NCBI RefSeq assembly: GCF_019711375.1
Contig: NZ_CP081295.1
Location: 62,001-126,000 of the forward strand
Direction: 5' to 3'
Origin: Qipengyuania aurantiaca
GTDB lineage: Bacteria > Pseudomonadota > Alphaproteobacteria > Sphingomonadales > Sphingomonadaceae
DNA: 64,000 bases
The notes beneath the pieces were generated by a model, which worked only from the letters and a program-made list of their open reading frames with translations, was not told the origin of the DNA and ran no database searches. The position numbers and the translations under genes were made by a program. Shown here piece after piece: positions 18,008-26,512 of the stretch. The stretch's first letter is position 1. The number at the start of each line of letters is the position of its first letter.

Positions 18008-18987
18008 GCTGCGTTCTCCGTCGCTTGGGCCAGGACGGCGCGAAGCGTTCGCCGCGTGAGCGGTATCTTGAAATCGTTCTCGCCAAACCCGCGGGCATCC
18101 TCCAGCAGGATATCGGCTGCCTTATCGAACAGCGCGTCCGAAGGTGGCTGGCCCAAGAGCGCTTCTCCGACACGCGGGTCGTACCACGGCTTGTGCGCCA
18201 GACCGCCGAACGCGAGGTCGGCGCGGGAAAACCTGCCATCGGTCAATTCGATTATGGCGGCGACGGAGACCAGCGCGAAAGCATAGGAAGAACGCTCTCG
18301 CACCTTGCGATAGATTTGCGTGCCGCCCACAGGCGCTGGAAGAGCAATGCCGGTGATGATCTCGCCCGGTTCGAGCACATTCTCGATCCACGGCGTATCG
18401 CCCGGCAGCACATGGTAATCGCGCACCGGCACGCTGCGCTCGCCCTTGTCGCCGGAGATTTCCACCCTTGCGTTGAGCGCGCTGAGCGCCACGGCCATAT
18501 CGCCCGGATAGGTCGCGATGCACTGCTCGCTCGTGCCGAGGATCGCGTGGAGCTTCGCAATGCCGTCGATGGCTCCGCAGCCGGTACCCGGTTGCCGCTT
18601 GTTGCAGGGCTGGTCGATATTCGTGAAGTAGAAGCACCGCGTGCGCTGACACAAATTGCCGCCATTGGTGGCCTTGTTGCGCAGCTGCTGCGTCGCTCCG
18701 GCCAGAATGGCGCGCGACAGGACCGGATAGTCGGCCCGCACGCGGGGGTGGACGGCGGTTTCGGTATTCGTGGCAAGCGCGCCAAGGCGCAAGCCGCCAT
18801 CATCCGTGTTCTCGATATCCGCAAAGCCGAGCCGGTTGATGTCGGCAAGCTGATCGGGCGTTTCTACCTGCAGCTTCATGAGGTCGAGCAGGTTCGTACC
18901 GCCTGCAATGGCAAGCGTATCTTCGCCAGCGGTCAGATGCGACGCTTCGGTCAGCGAAGGCGCGCGGGTGTATTGAAACGGTCTCAT
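18004..18987 (-). CDS. Molybdenum oxidoreductase FAD-binding subunit with extra [4Fe-4S] site (PaoB-like)
   Basis: The 327-residue subunit passes electrons from iron-sulfur clusters to FAD. The FAD loop AIAGGTNLLDLM is at about 26-37. Four cysteines (C113, C118, C128, C137) in a compact insertion match the extra [4Fe-4S] ligands known for PaoB-type and 4-hydroxybenzoyl-CoA-reductase-type subunits; typical CoxM-type subunits lack them. The ATG at 18987 overlaps the stop of the iron-sulfur subunit by 4 bases; a longer frame to 19053 is arginine-rich and not credible. Confidence 0.92.
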   Translation of the reverse strand: MRPFQYTRAPSLTEASHLTAGEDTLAIAGGTNLLDLMKLQVETPDQLADINRLGFADIENTDDGGLRLGALATNTETAVHPRVRADYPVLSRAILAGATQQLRNKATNGGNLCQRTRCFYFTNIDQPCNKRQPGTGCGAIDGIAKLHAILGTSEQCIATYPGDMAVALSALNARVEISGDKGERSVPVRDYHVLPGDTPWIENVLEPGEIITGIALPAPVGGTQIYRKVRERSSYAFALVSVAAIIELTDGRFSRADLAFGGLAHKPWYDPRVGEALLGQPPSDALFDKAADILLEDARGFGENDFKIPLTRRTLRAVLAQATENAA

Positions 18988-19493
18988 GAACGACCTCCCG
19001 CCGCGACTTCCTCGATCGCGGCGACGATATTCGCGTAGGCGCCGCAGCGGCAAAGATTGCCGCTCATACGCTCGCGGATTTCCTCACCGGAGATGGCGAC
19101 GCGTCCTTCGAGACTTTCGCTGGCGTCGCTGGGCCAGTCGGCGGCCAGCTCTTCGAGCATGGCGGTGGCTGAGCAAATCTGGCCCGGAGTGCAATAGCCG
19201 CACTGGAAGCCGTCATGCTGGAGAAAAGCGCGTTGGAGGGCAGAGGGCTCGTCAGGCGTGCCGAGACCTTCGATGGTCGTGACGCTGTCGCCGTCATGCA
19301 TTGCCGCCAGCGTCAGGCAACTGTTGATGCGGATGCCGTTCACGATCACCGTGCATGCTCCGCACTGACCATGGTCGCAGCCCTTCTTCGTGCCGGTGAG
19401 GCCGACGTGTTGTCTCAGGAAATCGAGAAGACTGACCCGCGGGTCGTCCGGCATCGGATGAGCGGTTCCGTTAACGGTGATTGTGTCGGCCAA
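18984..19493 (-). CDS. Molybdenum oxidoreductase [2Fe-2S] subunit (PaoA-like)
   Basis: The 169-residue small subunit has two [2Fe-2S] clusters: a plant-ferredoxin-type set C39, C44, C47, C59, and a second set C98, C101 (CGYC) with C148 and C150 (CRC). The start is a TTG, chosen because AAAGGAGG lies 5 bases before it and the resulting N-terminus MADTITVNGTAH fits the family. The frame stays open to 19646 but that extension is unsupported. Unlike E. coli PaoA it has no Tat signal. It is the first gene of the five-gene operon. Confidence 0.92.
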   Translation of the reverse strand: MADTITVNGTAHPMPDDPRVSLLDFLRQHVGLTGTKKGCDHGQCGACTVIVNGIRINSCLTLAAMHDGDSVTTIEGLGTPDEPSALQRAFLQHDGFQCGYCTPGQICSATAMLEELAADWPSDASESLEGRVAISGEEIRERMSGNLCRCGAYANIVAAIEEVAAGGRS

Positions 19494-19498
19494 GCGCG

Positions 19499-19506
19499 CC
19501 TCCTTT
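19499..19506 (-). promoter_or_regulatory. Shine-Dalgarno site fixing a TTG start
   Basis: On the minus strand the sequence reads AAAGGAGG, then 5 bases (CGCGC), then TTG at 19493-19491. This near-perfect anti-16S match decides the start of the iron-sulfur subunit in favour of TTG rather than any upstream in-frame codon. Confidence 0.8.
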
Positions 19507-19661
19507 CCCCTTAGAACCGTTTGGCGGGCAAAGGTGTCCGGAAACTCAAATTTAGAAGTTCGGCAAATGCGGGTTGGCAGGCCAGAGCCGCGGCGCAGAC
19601 GTGCAGCGGACGGGTTGGGATTAGGGGGTAACGCGGAGAGGCGCACCCTATGATTTCCAAG

Positions 19662-20399
19662 CTACACGGTTAGCAGGAGCCGCGCGCCCACCCATGCGGT
19701 AAGCAGCGCCGTCCCCCAGCGGATGTACCGCTGCGGCAGGAATTTGAGCGCCAGATGGCTTCCGATCTGGCCACCGATGGCGACCGCCACGATGAGCGGC
19801 AGGCCAAAGTCGAAAGCGGCAAGGAAGCGCCCCTCCCCTCCTTTCAGGATCTGTCCGGCAAGGCCGAACAGCGAATTCACCAGGATGAACAGGCTCGCGG
19901 TGGCCGCGATGGAGCGTGCCAAATGCCAGCGCGTGAGGTGCAATAGCGGGGCGAGGAAGATGCCTCCGCCAATCCCGACCAGGCCGGCAAGATAGCCGAG
20001 AGGTATGGCAGCGAGCGGGACGAACCGGGCAGCCTTGTTCGGCGCTCCTTCGCGCTTGGCAACAGGCAGGAACATTGTCGCCGCGGTCAGCACGAGGCTT
20101 GCGCCCAGGATAGTCAGGAACGCTCCTTCCCCGATGGGGGTGAGACCGCCGAGAAACGCGGCCGGCGCCGCGATTGCCGTCAGCATCAAGGCGCCTCGCC
20201 AGGGAGTGACGCCGGCGCGGGCGAAGCGCACGGTGCTTCCCGCTACCACCACGATGTTGCAGCTCAGCGCAATCAGCGGGAGGACGCGGTAGTCGACACC
20301 CGCGAGCGCCAGCAGCGCGTTATAGGTCGATCCGCCGCCGAAACCGACGCTGGCATAGAGCAGCGCGGCAAGGAAGAAGGCGGCGATCAGCGGCAGCAT
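19662..20399 (-). CDS. Sulfite exporter TauE/SafE family permease
   Basis: This 245-residue integral membrane protein has about eight hydrophobic segments. The repeated glycine-rich motifs VGFGGGSTYNALLAL near residue 20 and GIGGGIFLAPLLH in the second half are typical of the TauE/SafE family. Members move sulfite, sulfoacetate or other organic anions. It is separated from the molybdoenzyme operon by about 170 bases and may have its own promoter. Substrate not inferable. Confidence 0.88.
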   Translation of the reverse strand: MLPLIAAFFLAALLYASVGFGGGSTYNALLALAGVDYRVLPLIALSCNIVVVAGSTVRFARAGVTPWRGALMLTAIAAPAAFLGGLTPIGEGAFLTILGASLVLTAATMFLPVAKREGAPNKAARFVPLAAIPLGYLAGLVGIGGGIFLAPLLHLTRWHLARSIAATASLFILVNSLFGLAGQILKGGEGRFLAAFDFGLPLIVAVAIGGQIGSHLALKFLPQRYIRWGTALLTAWVGARLLLTV

Positions 20400-20468
20400 G
20401 GTTCCGCCTCTAGCTTCGCATGGCTTGCTGCACTAGCCGTCCCCGCACGGCCGTGGCATCAGGCTAGC

Positions 20469-21083
20469 ATGGATGCAGTCGACATCGACCTGCCCGAAGG
20501 CTTCATGCACGCAACCGCGCGGCACTCGCGCGAGGTGGGCGAGATCACCGCCGACGCCTTCCGTAACGATCCCTTCAACGCCTGGCTTTTCGGAAAATAT
20601 GCGGCGATCCGCGCGCTCTTCCATGCACAGGCGCGCCGGATCTACGTGCCGCGCGGCTTCAGCTATCGGATCGGTGATGAGGGCGCGGCCATGTGGATGC
20701 TGCCGGGCGGCGACAGTTCGCTATCGCTGGTCGATTACGCCGCCATCGTGCTTCCGACCCTGTGGCATTGCGGTCCAACCGCCGTGTCCCGCGCGCTGAA
20801 AACCGGTGAGGCGATGGAACGCCAGCATCCCGATTTCGAGCACGCCTATCTCTTCAGCATCGGCGTGCGAGCGGCCCATCAGGGCAAGGGACTGGGGCGC
20901 AGGCTGATCCAGCCCATGCTCGACGCCTGCGACAAGGCTGGTACGCGCGCGTATCTGGAGAACACCAACCCCGCCAACACCGGCTTCTACCGCTCCTGCG
21001 GGTTCGAGCCGATGGGCGAAGTTCGTCCGACGCCGGATGCGCCGCCGATGGTGCAGATGGTGCGCGAGCCGCGCAGCGCCTGA
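20469..21083 (+). CDS. GNAT-family N-acetyltransferase
   Basis: The 204-residue protein has a C-terminal GNAT fold. Motif A is IGVRAAHQGKGLGRRLI (about 136-152), containing the acetyl-CoA pyrophosphate loop Q/R-x-x-G-x-G. It is followed by ENTNPANTGFYRSCGF, a typical motif B. The N-terminal half matches the form often seen in sphingomonads and fungi-type small-molecule acetyltransferases. The acceptor substrate is unknown. It is divergent from the TauE gene and convergent with secA. Confidence 0.85.
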   Translation: MDAVDIDLPEGFMHATARHSREVGEITADAFRNDPFNAWLFGKYAAIRALFHAQARRIYVPRGFSYRIGDEGAAMWMLPGGDSSLSLVDYAAIVLPTLWHCGPTAVSRALKTGEAMERQHPDFEHAYLFSIGVRAAHQGKGLGRRLIQPMLDACDKAGTRAYLENTNPANTGFYRSCGFEPMGEVRPTPDAPPMVQMVREPRSA

Positions 21084-21110
21084 ACGCCGCGCGGCCCGTT
21101 CACAGGGACC

Positions 21111-23909
21111 TTAAACCCGCGCGCCCATGGCGCCGTGGCAGTGCTTGTACTTGTTGCCCGAGCCACAGGGGCACGGCGCGTTGCGGCTGATGTCCTGCCC
21201 GGCATAGGGATTTTCGGACGAGGAACCGCCCGGACCTGCGGCTGCACGCGGACTTCCGGCCAAAGCGCCGAACAAAGCCGCGCGGCTTTCCGAACCGTCG
21301 CCATCGTCCGAATTGTCGCGCCCCGTCAGCGGGTCGATATGCCCGGTCAAGAAGTCGGGCAGTTCGGGCAGGTCGACCGGCGGCAGCGGGGCCGGTTCGG
21401 CCAGCTGGATCGTCAGCAGCTTCGAGGTCACGTCCTCGCGCAGCTTATCGAGCATGCTTTCGAACAGCGCGAAGGCTTCCTGCTTGTACTCGTTGAGCGG
21501 CTGCTTCTGCGCATGGGCACGAAGGCCCACGACCTGGCGTAGCGCGTCGAGCGTGGCGAGGTGATCCTTCCACTGGTGGTCGAGTTCCTGCAACAGCAGG
21601 CTCTTCTCGATCCGGCGCCAGATGGCGGGATCGGCCTTGGCGATCTTGGCGTCCATGCGCGCATCGGCTTCTTCGCGAATGCGCTCTTCCACCAGCTCGG
21701 GTTCGATGTGGTCTTCCTGGACCCAGTCTTCCATCGGGAAGGACATGCCGAAGACGTCCTCGACCTTGGTCTTGAGGCCTTCCATGTCCCACTGTTCGGG
21801 ATAGGAGCCCGGCGGGCAGTGCTCGCCGACCATGGCGTTGATCGCATCGTGGCGCATATCGACCACGACATCGTCCACAGCCTCGCTGTCCATGATCTCG
21901 GCGCGCTGCTCGTAGATCACCTTGCGCTGGTCGTTCATCACGTCATCGTACTGGACGACCTGCTTGCGGATTTCGTAGTTGCGCGCCTCGACCTTCTTCT
22001 GCGCGGTTTCGATGGCCTTGGAGAGCCATTTGGACCCGATCGCTTCGCCGTCTTCGAGGTTGGAGTTCATCATGCGGGCGAACAGCGTGTCCGGCCCGAA
22101 AATGCGCAGGAGATCGTCCTCGAGGCAAAGGTAGAAGCGCGAGAGGCCCGGGTCACCCTGACGGCCCGAACGGCCACGCAGCTGGTTGTCAATGCGGCGG
22201 CTTTCGTGGCGCTCGGTCGCAAGGACAAACAGGCCGCCCGCTTCGAGCACGCGCTGCTTTTCCTCGGCAACCTCTTCCTTGATCTTCGCAATCGCGGCGT
22301 CGCGTTCGGGGCCCTCGGGCATTTCCGCAAGCTCGTCCTCGATCCGGAATTCGACGTTACCGCCGAGCTGGATGTCCGTGCCGCGACCGGCCATGTTGGT
22401 GGCGATGGTGACCGCCCCGATGCGGCCTGCCTGCGCCACGATATGCGCCTCGCGCTCGTGCTGGCGGGCGTTGAGGATCTCGTGCTTCACGCCTTCCTTG
22501 TCGAGGAAGTCGGACAGCAGCTCGCTCTTCTCGATCGAGACCGTGCCGACGAGGACCGGCTGGCCGATCTCGTGCTTTTCCTTGATCGCCTTGGCGATGG
22601 CTTTGAACTTGTCCTGCGTGTTCTTGTAGAACTCGTCTTCCTCGTCGATGCGCTGGACGGGTACGTTGGTCGGGATCTCGACCACGTTCATCTTGTAGAT
22701 GTCCCAGAATTCCGCCGCTTCGGTGGCCGCGGTGCCGGTCATGCCCGACAGCTTGGGATACATGCGGAAATAGTTCTGGAAGGTGATCGAGGCGAGCGTC
22801 TGGTTCTCCGGCTCGATCTTCACGCCTTCCTTGGCTTCGACCGCCTGGTGCAGGCCGTTCGACCAGCGGCGACCGTCCATCATGCGGCCGGTAAACTCGT
22901 CGATGATGACGACCTTGCCCTCTTCACCCATGGTGCCGTCGGGCTGCATCTTCTTTTCGAACTTCACGATGTAGTCGGTGTCGCGCTTGAACATGATGTT
23001 CGCTTTGAGCGCCTGGTCGAGGTGGTGGACCACCTGCGTGTTCTCGACATCGTAGAGGTTGTCGGTCTCGAGGAGTTCGGCGTCCTTGAGCATCTGCTCG
23101 ATGGCGTCCGTGCCCTCTTCGGTCCAAGTGATGTTCTTCGTCTTCTCGTCGGCCTCGTACCAGTCGGGCTCGATCTTCTTCACGATCTCGTCGACCGTGA
23201 CATAGAGCTCGGATTTGTCTTCGGTCGGGCCGGAGATGATCAGCGGGGTGCGTGCCTCGTCGATCAGGATCGAGTCCACTTCGTCGACGATCGCAAAGTT
23301 GAAGGGGCGCTGCACCATCTGGCCGCGCTCGTGCTTCATGTTGTCGCGCAAATAGTCGAAGCCGAATTCGTTGTTCGTGCCGTAGGTGATGTCCGCGCCA
23401 TAGGCGTCGCGGCGGGCCTGTTCGCCGAGGTTCGGCACGATCACGCCGATGGTCAGGCCGAGGAAATTGTGGAGCTGGCCCATCCATTCGGCGTCGCGGC
23501 TGGCAAGGTAATCATTCACGGTGACGACGTGGACGCCCTTGCCCTCGATCGCGTTGAGATAGGTGGCCAGGGTTGCGACCAGCGTCTTCCCCTCACCCGT
23601 GCGCATTTCGGCGATCTCGCCGCGGTGGAGCACGATGCCCCCGATCATCTGCACGTCGAAGTGACGCATACCGAGTACGCGGACCGAGGCTTCGCGCACG
23701 GTGGCGAAGGCTTCGGGGAGGATGTCGTCCAGCGTCTTGCCGTCGGCAAGCTGGGCGCGGAACTTGTCGGTCTGCGCGCGCAGTTCCTCGTCGGAGAGCG
23801 CCTGCAGCTGCGGCTCGAGAGCGTTGATCTGGTCGACGACCTTGCGGATGGAATTGACGTAACGGTCGTTGGACGAGCCGAAAATGGCCTTGCCGATGGA
23901 TTTGAGCAT
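21111..23909 (-). CDS. secA: Protein translocase ATPase SecA
   Basis: The 932-residue motor drives preproteins through SecYEG. Recognisable parts are Walker [10 protein letters not shown] (about residues 100-108), motif [17 protein letters not shown], the preprotein cross-linking domain, [18 protein letters not shown] motif VI, the helical scaffold, and a C-terminal zinc site [14 protein letters not shown] that binds SecB and phospholipid. The start [17 protein letters not shown] is the family N-terminus; a longer frame to 23966 exists. No good ribosome binding site precedes this ATG. Confidence 0.96.
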   Translation of the reverse strand: MLKSIGKAIFGSSNDRYVNSIRKVVDQINALEPQLQALSDEELRAQTDKFRAQLADGKTLDDILPEAFATVREASVRVLGMRHFDVQMIGGIVLHRGEIAEMRTGEGKTLVATLATYLNAIEGKGVHVVTVNDYLASRDAEWMGQLHNFLGLTIGVIVPNLGEQARRDAYGADITYGTNNEFGFDYLRDNMKHERGQMVQRPFNFAIVDEVDSILIDEARTPLIISGPTEDKSELYVTVDEIVKKIEPDWYEADEKTKNITWTEEGTDAIEQMLKDAELLETDNLYDVENTQVVHHLDQALKANIMFKRDTDYIVKFEKKMQPDGTMGEEGKVVIIDEFTGRMMDGRRWSNGLHQAVEAKEGVKIEPENQTLASITFQNYFRMYPKLSGMTGTAATEAAEFWDIYKMNVVEIPTNVPVQRIDEEDEFYKNTQDKFKAIAKAIKEKHEIGQPVLVGTVSIEKSELLSDFLDKEGVKHEILNARQHEREAHIVAQAGRIGAVTIATNMAGRGTDIQLGGNVEFRIEDELAEMPEGPERDAAIAKIKEEVAEEKQRVLEAGGLFVLATERHESRRIDNQLRGRSGRQGDPGLSRFYLCLEDDLLRIFGPDTLFARMMNSNLEDGEAIGSKWLSKAIETAQKKVEARNYEIRKQVVQYDDVMNDQRKVIYEQRAEIMDSEAVDDVVVDMRHDAINAMVGEHCPPGSYPEQWDMEGLKTKVEDVFGMSFPMEDWVQEDHIEPELVEERIREEADARMDAKIAKADPAIWRRIEKSLLLQELDHQWKDHLATLDALRQVVGLRAHAQKQPLNEYKQEAFALFESMLDKLREDVTSKLLTIQLAEPAPLPPVDLPELPDFLTGHIDPLTGRDNSDDGDGSESRAALFGALAGSPRAAAGPGGSSSENPYAGQDISRNAPCPCGSGNKYKHCHGAMGARV

Positions 23910-23940
23910 GATGGGGCGAATGCCTCGAATGTAAGCGGGA

Positions 23941-23946
23941 ATTATA
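23941..23946 (-). promoter_or_regulatory. Candidate -10 box for secA
   Basis: On the minus strand a perfect TATAAT lies 32 bases before the secA ATG. The matching -35 region is weak. Just upstream, 23953-23982 can fold into a strong hairpin: arms ATGCCCG/CGGGCAT, extended by GCAC/GTGC across one bulged base, with a 7-base loop. It lies between the secA promoter and the stop of the upstream small gene and might end that transcript, though only two T residues follow it. Confidence 0.4.
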
Positions 23947-24006
23947 CGGGAAATGCCCGCGCACACCGATGGTGCCGGGCATCAGGAAACGGGAGCTGTC
24001 GGAAAG

Positions 24007-24282
24007 CTATTCGTAAGCGCGGTCGGCGCCGAACATTACCGAGGGAATATAGACGGTAACCGGTTCCTGCTTCTTGCAGGGGGTCACCTTTTCGCCGCGC
24101 AGCTTCTGCTTGCGCTGCTTTTCCACGCAGGCATCGCGCGTTTCACGGCTCTCGGCATCGCGGCTGTCGCTGGGTCGTTCGACGCCCACGCCGACGGCGC
24201 TGTTCACGGCTGCGTGCACAGGCGCACCCATCGCGGCAAGGCCGGTAAGGAGGGCGATAAGGGCAAGCAGTTGGCGAACCAT
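24007..24282 (-). CDS. Small secreted protein, function unknown
   Basis: The 91-residue product has a clear signal peptide (MVRQLLALIALLTGLAAMG..HA, cleavage about residue 24). A charged mature part follows, with two cysteines (in DACVEK and TPCKK) that could form a disulfide. It ends with VTVYIPSVMFGADRAYE. I do not recognise a family. It lies upstream of secA in the same direction and divergent from argJ. Confidence 0.65.
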   Translation of the reverse strand: MVRQLLALIALLTGLAAMGAPVHAAVNSAVGVGVERPSDSRDAESRETRDACVEKQRKQKLRGEKVTPCKKQEPVTVYIPSVMFGADRAYE

Positions 24283-24389
24283 GATCAGGACAGATAGCGC
24301 ACAAAGATGAACGATAAAAGACCGGGCGCAATTTTTTGCGCATTTGCGCGCGCTTGCCTGCCCGATTGCGTCAGTATAGCGCGCGAAGC

Positions 24390-25616
24390 ATGGACCTTGC
24401 CCCCTCCCCCCTCGCCCGCCCTTTTCCCGATCTTCCGGCCATCGAAGGGGTCACGCTGCGCGTCGCCCGGGCGCGGTACAAGAACTGGGACAGGGCCGAC
24501 CTGACCTTCGCCGAGCTGGCGCCGGGCACAACCGTTGCCGGCGTCTTCACCAAGTCCGCCTGCGCATCGAGCGAGGTGGAAATGGGGCGCGAGCAGGTGC
24601 GGCTGGGCGAAGCGCGCGCGCTGATAGTCAACGCAGGCAATTCCAACGCCTTTACCGGTATTCGGGGGCGCGAGGCGGTGGAGCAGATCATGGCGCAGGT
24701 CGCCGAGGCGCTCGATTGCGAGCCGAGCGCCGTGTTTGTCTCTTCGACGGGCGTGATCGGCGTTCCGCTGCCCAAGGACAAGGCGCGCGCAGGCGTTGCC
24801 GCCGTTCTCGAAGCCGAACCCTGCGGGTGGGAGGAGGCGGCAGCCGCCATCGGCACCACCGACACCTTCAACAAGGGCGCGGGCGCGTCCGCCATGCTGG
24901 GCGAGACCCGGATCGAACTGGCCGGGATCATCAAGGGCAGCGGCATGATTGCGCCCGACATGGCGACCATGCTCGGCTACATCTTCACCGACGCGGCAAT
25001 CGAAGCGGCGTTCTTCCAGGAGATGCTGTCCAAAGCCAACGCAGCGACCTTCTCCTGCATCACGGTGGACGGCGACACCTCAACCAGCGACACAGTGCTG
25101 GCTTTCGCCACGGGCGCTGCGGGCAACGCCCCCCTCGCCTCGTGGGACGATGCGGGTGCCGACGCCTTCTACGCCGCCCTGCTCGACGTCTGCCGCGAAC
25201 TGGCCCAGCTTGTCGTGCGCGATGGCGAAGGCGCGCAGAAGTTCATCGAGATCGCGGTGGCAGGCGCCAAGGACGATGAAAGCGCCCGCCGCGTGGGACT
25301 GGCCATCGCCAATTCGCCGCTGGTGAAGACCGCGATTGCCGGCGGAGACGCGAATTGGGGCCGCGTGGTCATGGCGGTGGGCAAGGCAGGCGAACCGGCC
25401 GATCGCGACCGGCTCTCGATCGGCTTCGGCGGGACCTGGGCCGCGAAGGACGGCCAGCCGCTGGCCGACTATGACGAGGCTCCCGTGGCAAAGCATCTGG
25501 AAGGCGAGGACATCCGCGTGGACGTCGATCTCGGTATCGGCGAAGGCCGCGCGACTGTCTGGACCTGCGATCTCACGCATGGCTACATCTCGATCAACGC
25601 GGACTATCGCTCTTGA
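24390..25616 (+). CDS. argJ: Bifunctional ornithine acetyltransferase / N-acetylglutamate synthase
   Basis: The 408-residue enzyme recycles acetyl groups between N-acetylornithine and glutamate in arginine synthesis. The self-cleavage site is visible in KGSGMIAPDMATMLGY: cleavage before T193 generates the alpha and beta chains with Thr as nucleophile. FVSSTGVIG near 117-125 is the oxyanion region. The ATG at 24390 is preferred over an arginine-rich extension to 24336. Its stop overlaps the next gene's TTG start by 4 bases. Confidence 0.95.
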   Translation: MDLAPSPLARPFPDLPAIEGVTLRVARARYKNWDRADLTFAELAPGTTVAGVFTKSACASSEVEMGREQVRLGEARALIVNAGNSNAFTGIRGREAVEQIMAQVAEALDCEPSAVFVSSTGVIGVPLPKDKARAGVAAVLEAEPCGWEEAAAAIGTTDTFNKGAGASAMLGETRIELAGIIKGSGMIAPDMATMLGYIFTDAAIEAAFFQEMLSKANAATFSCITVDGDTSTSDTVLAFATGAAGNAPLASWDDAGADAFYAALLDVCRELAQLVVRDGEGAQKFIEIAVAGAKDDESARRVGLAIANSPLVKTAIAGGDANWGRVVMAVGKAGEPADRDRLSIGFGGTWAAKDGQPLADYDEAPVAKHLEGEDIRVDVDLGIGEGRATVWTCDLTHGYISINADYRS

Positions 25617-26410
25617 GCGCGCTCGACGCCGAAATCCTCGCCCTGATGCAGAGTGCGACCAAGGAGGCCATCCTCCCGCGCTTTCGCAACCTTTCCGAAG
25701 GCGAAGTGGAGGACAAGGGCGGCAACGATCCCGTCACCATTGCCGACAAGGAGTCCGAAGCCCTGCTGCGCGAAGGCCTGACCCGGCTCGACGGCAGCCT
25801 CGGTTTTGTGGGGGAAGAAGCCGCGCATGCCGATCCCTCGATTCTCGAACGGCTCGATGCGCCCTGCTGGATCGTCGATCCCATCGACGGGACGCGCAAT
25901 TTCGCCAGCGGCAAGCCGCCCTTCGGCATCATCATCGCGCGCGCCGAAGGCGGGTTCACCCAGTCGGGCTGGCTCTACGATTGCCTCACCGGGCGCTTTT
26001 GCGCCGCGCACCGCGGCAAGGGTGCCTCCGTCGACGGTACCCGCATCCAGGCACGTGCCACGGGCCGCACCCCGCCTATCGCCGCAATCTCGCTGATCTT
26101 CATGGAGGAGGAGCGCCGCCAGGCCACCCGCCGCCATATCTCGCCCAATTACGAGCTGGTCGACATTCCCTTTTGCGCAGCCGAGCAATATCCGCGCCTT
26201 GGCCTTGGCGAGAACGACGTTTCGATCTTCGAGCGGACGCTCGCGTGGGACCACGCGGCGGGCGCGCTGTGGCTGGAAGAAGCGGGCGGAAAGGTCGCCC
26301 GGCCCGACGGCTCGCCCTACCGGGTGGACGAATGGGACCGGAAGGGCCTGCTCGGCGCCTCGACGCCGGAATTGTGGGAGGAACTGGCGCAGCGTTACGC
26401 GCAAATGTGA
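25613..26410 (+). CDS. Inositol-monophosphatase-family phosphatase, likely histidinol-phosphatase
   Basis: The 265-residue metal-dependent phosphatase has E68-E69 (VGEEA), D89-PID92-GT (WIVDPIDGTRNF) and a C-terminal WDHAAGALWLEEAGG, the three metal and phosphate motifs of the family. The start is TTG, overlapping argJ by 4 bases. Alphaproteobacterial enzymes of this type adjoining amino acid genes are often HisN, the last phosphatase of histidine synthesis. That is inferred from context, and an inositol or sugar phosphatase cannot be excluded. Confidence 0.88.
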   Translation: MSALDAEILALMQSATKEAILPRFRNLSEGEVEDKGGNDPVTIADKESEALLREGLTRLDGSLGFVGEEAAHADPSILERLDAPCWIVDPIDGTRNFASGKPPFGIIIARAEGGFTQSGWLYDCLTGRFCAAHRGKGASVDGTRIQARATGRTPPIAAISLIFMEEERRQATRRHISPNYELVDIPFCAAEQYPRLGLGENDVSIFERTLAWDHAAGALWLEEAGGKVARPDGSPYRVDEWDRKGLLGASTPELWEELAQRYAQM

Positions 26411-26512
26411 CGCTTGTCTGACGCAGCGTCGGGATCGGTGGCGGGTCGAAACGCTTTTCAAGTACGAGCCCCCGGCCTACCCTCCCCGACCATACGATAC
26501 GAAAGGTGCCCC

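Noticed and set aside
21081..21102. TGAACG/CGTTCA hairpin between the GNAT and secA stops as a terminator
   Set aside because: Good stem, but no T-run on either strand; kept only as an observation.
21561..24059. 832-codon open frame antisense to secA
   Set aside because: Same codon-periodicity artefact; no family features, and the SecA frame is unambiguous.
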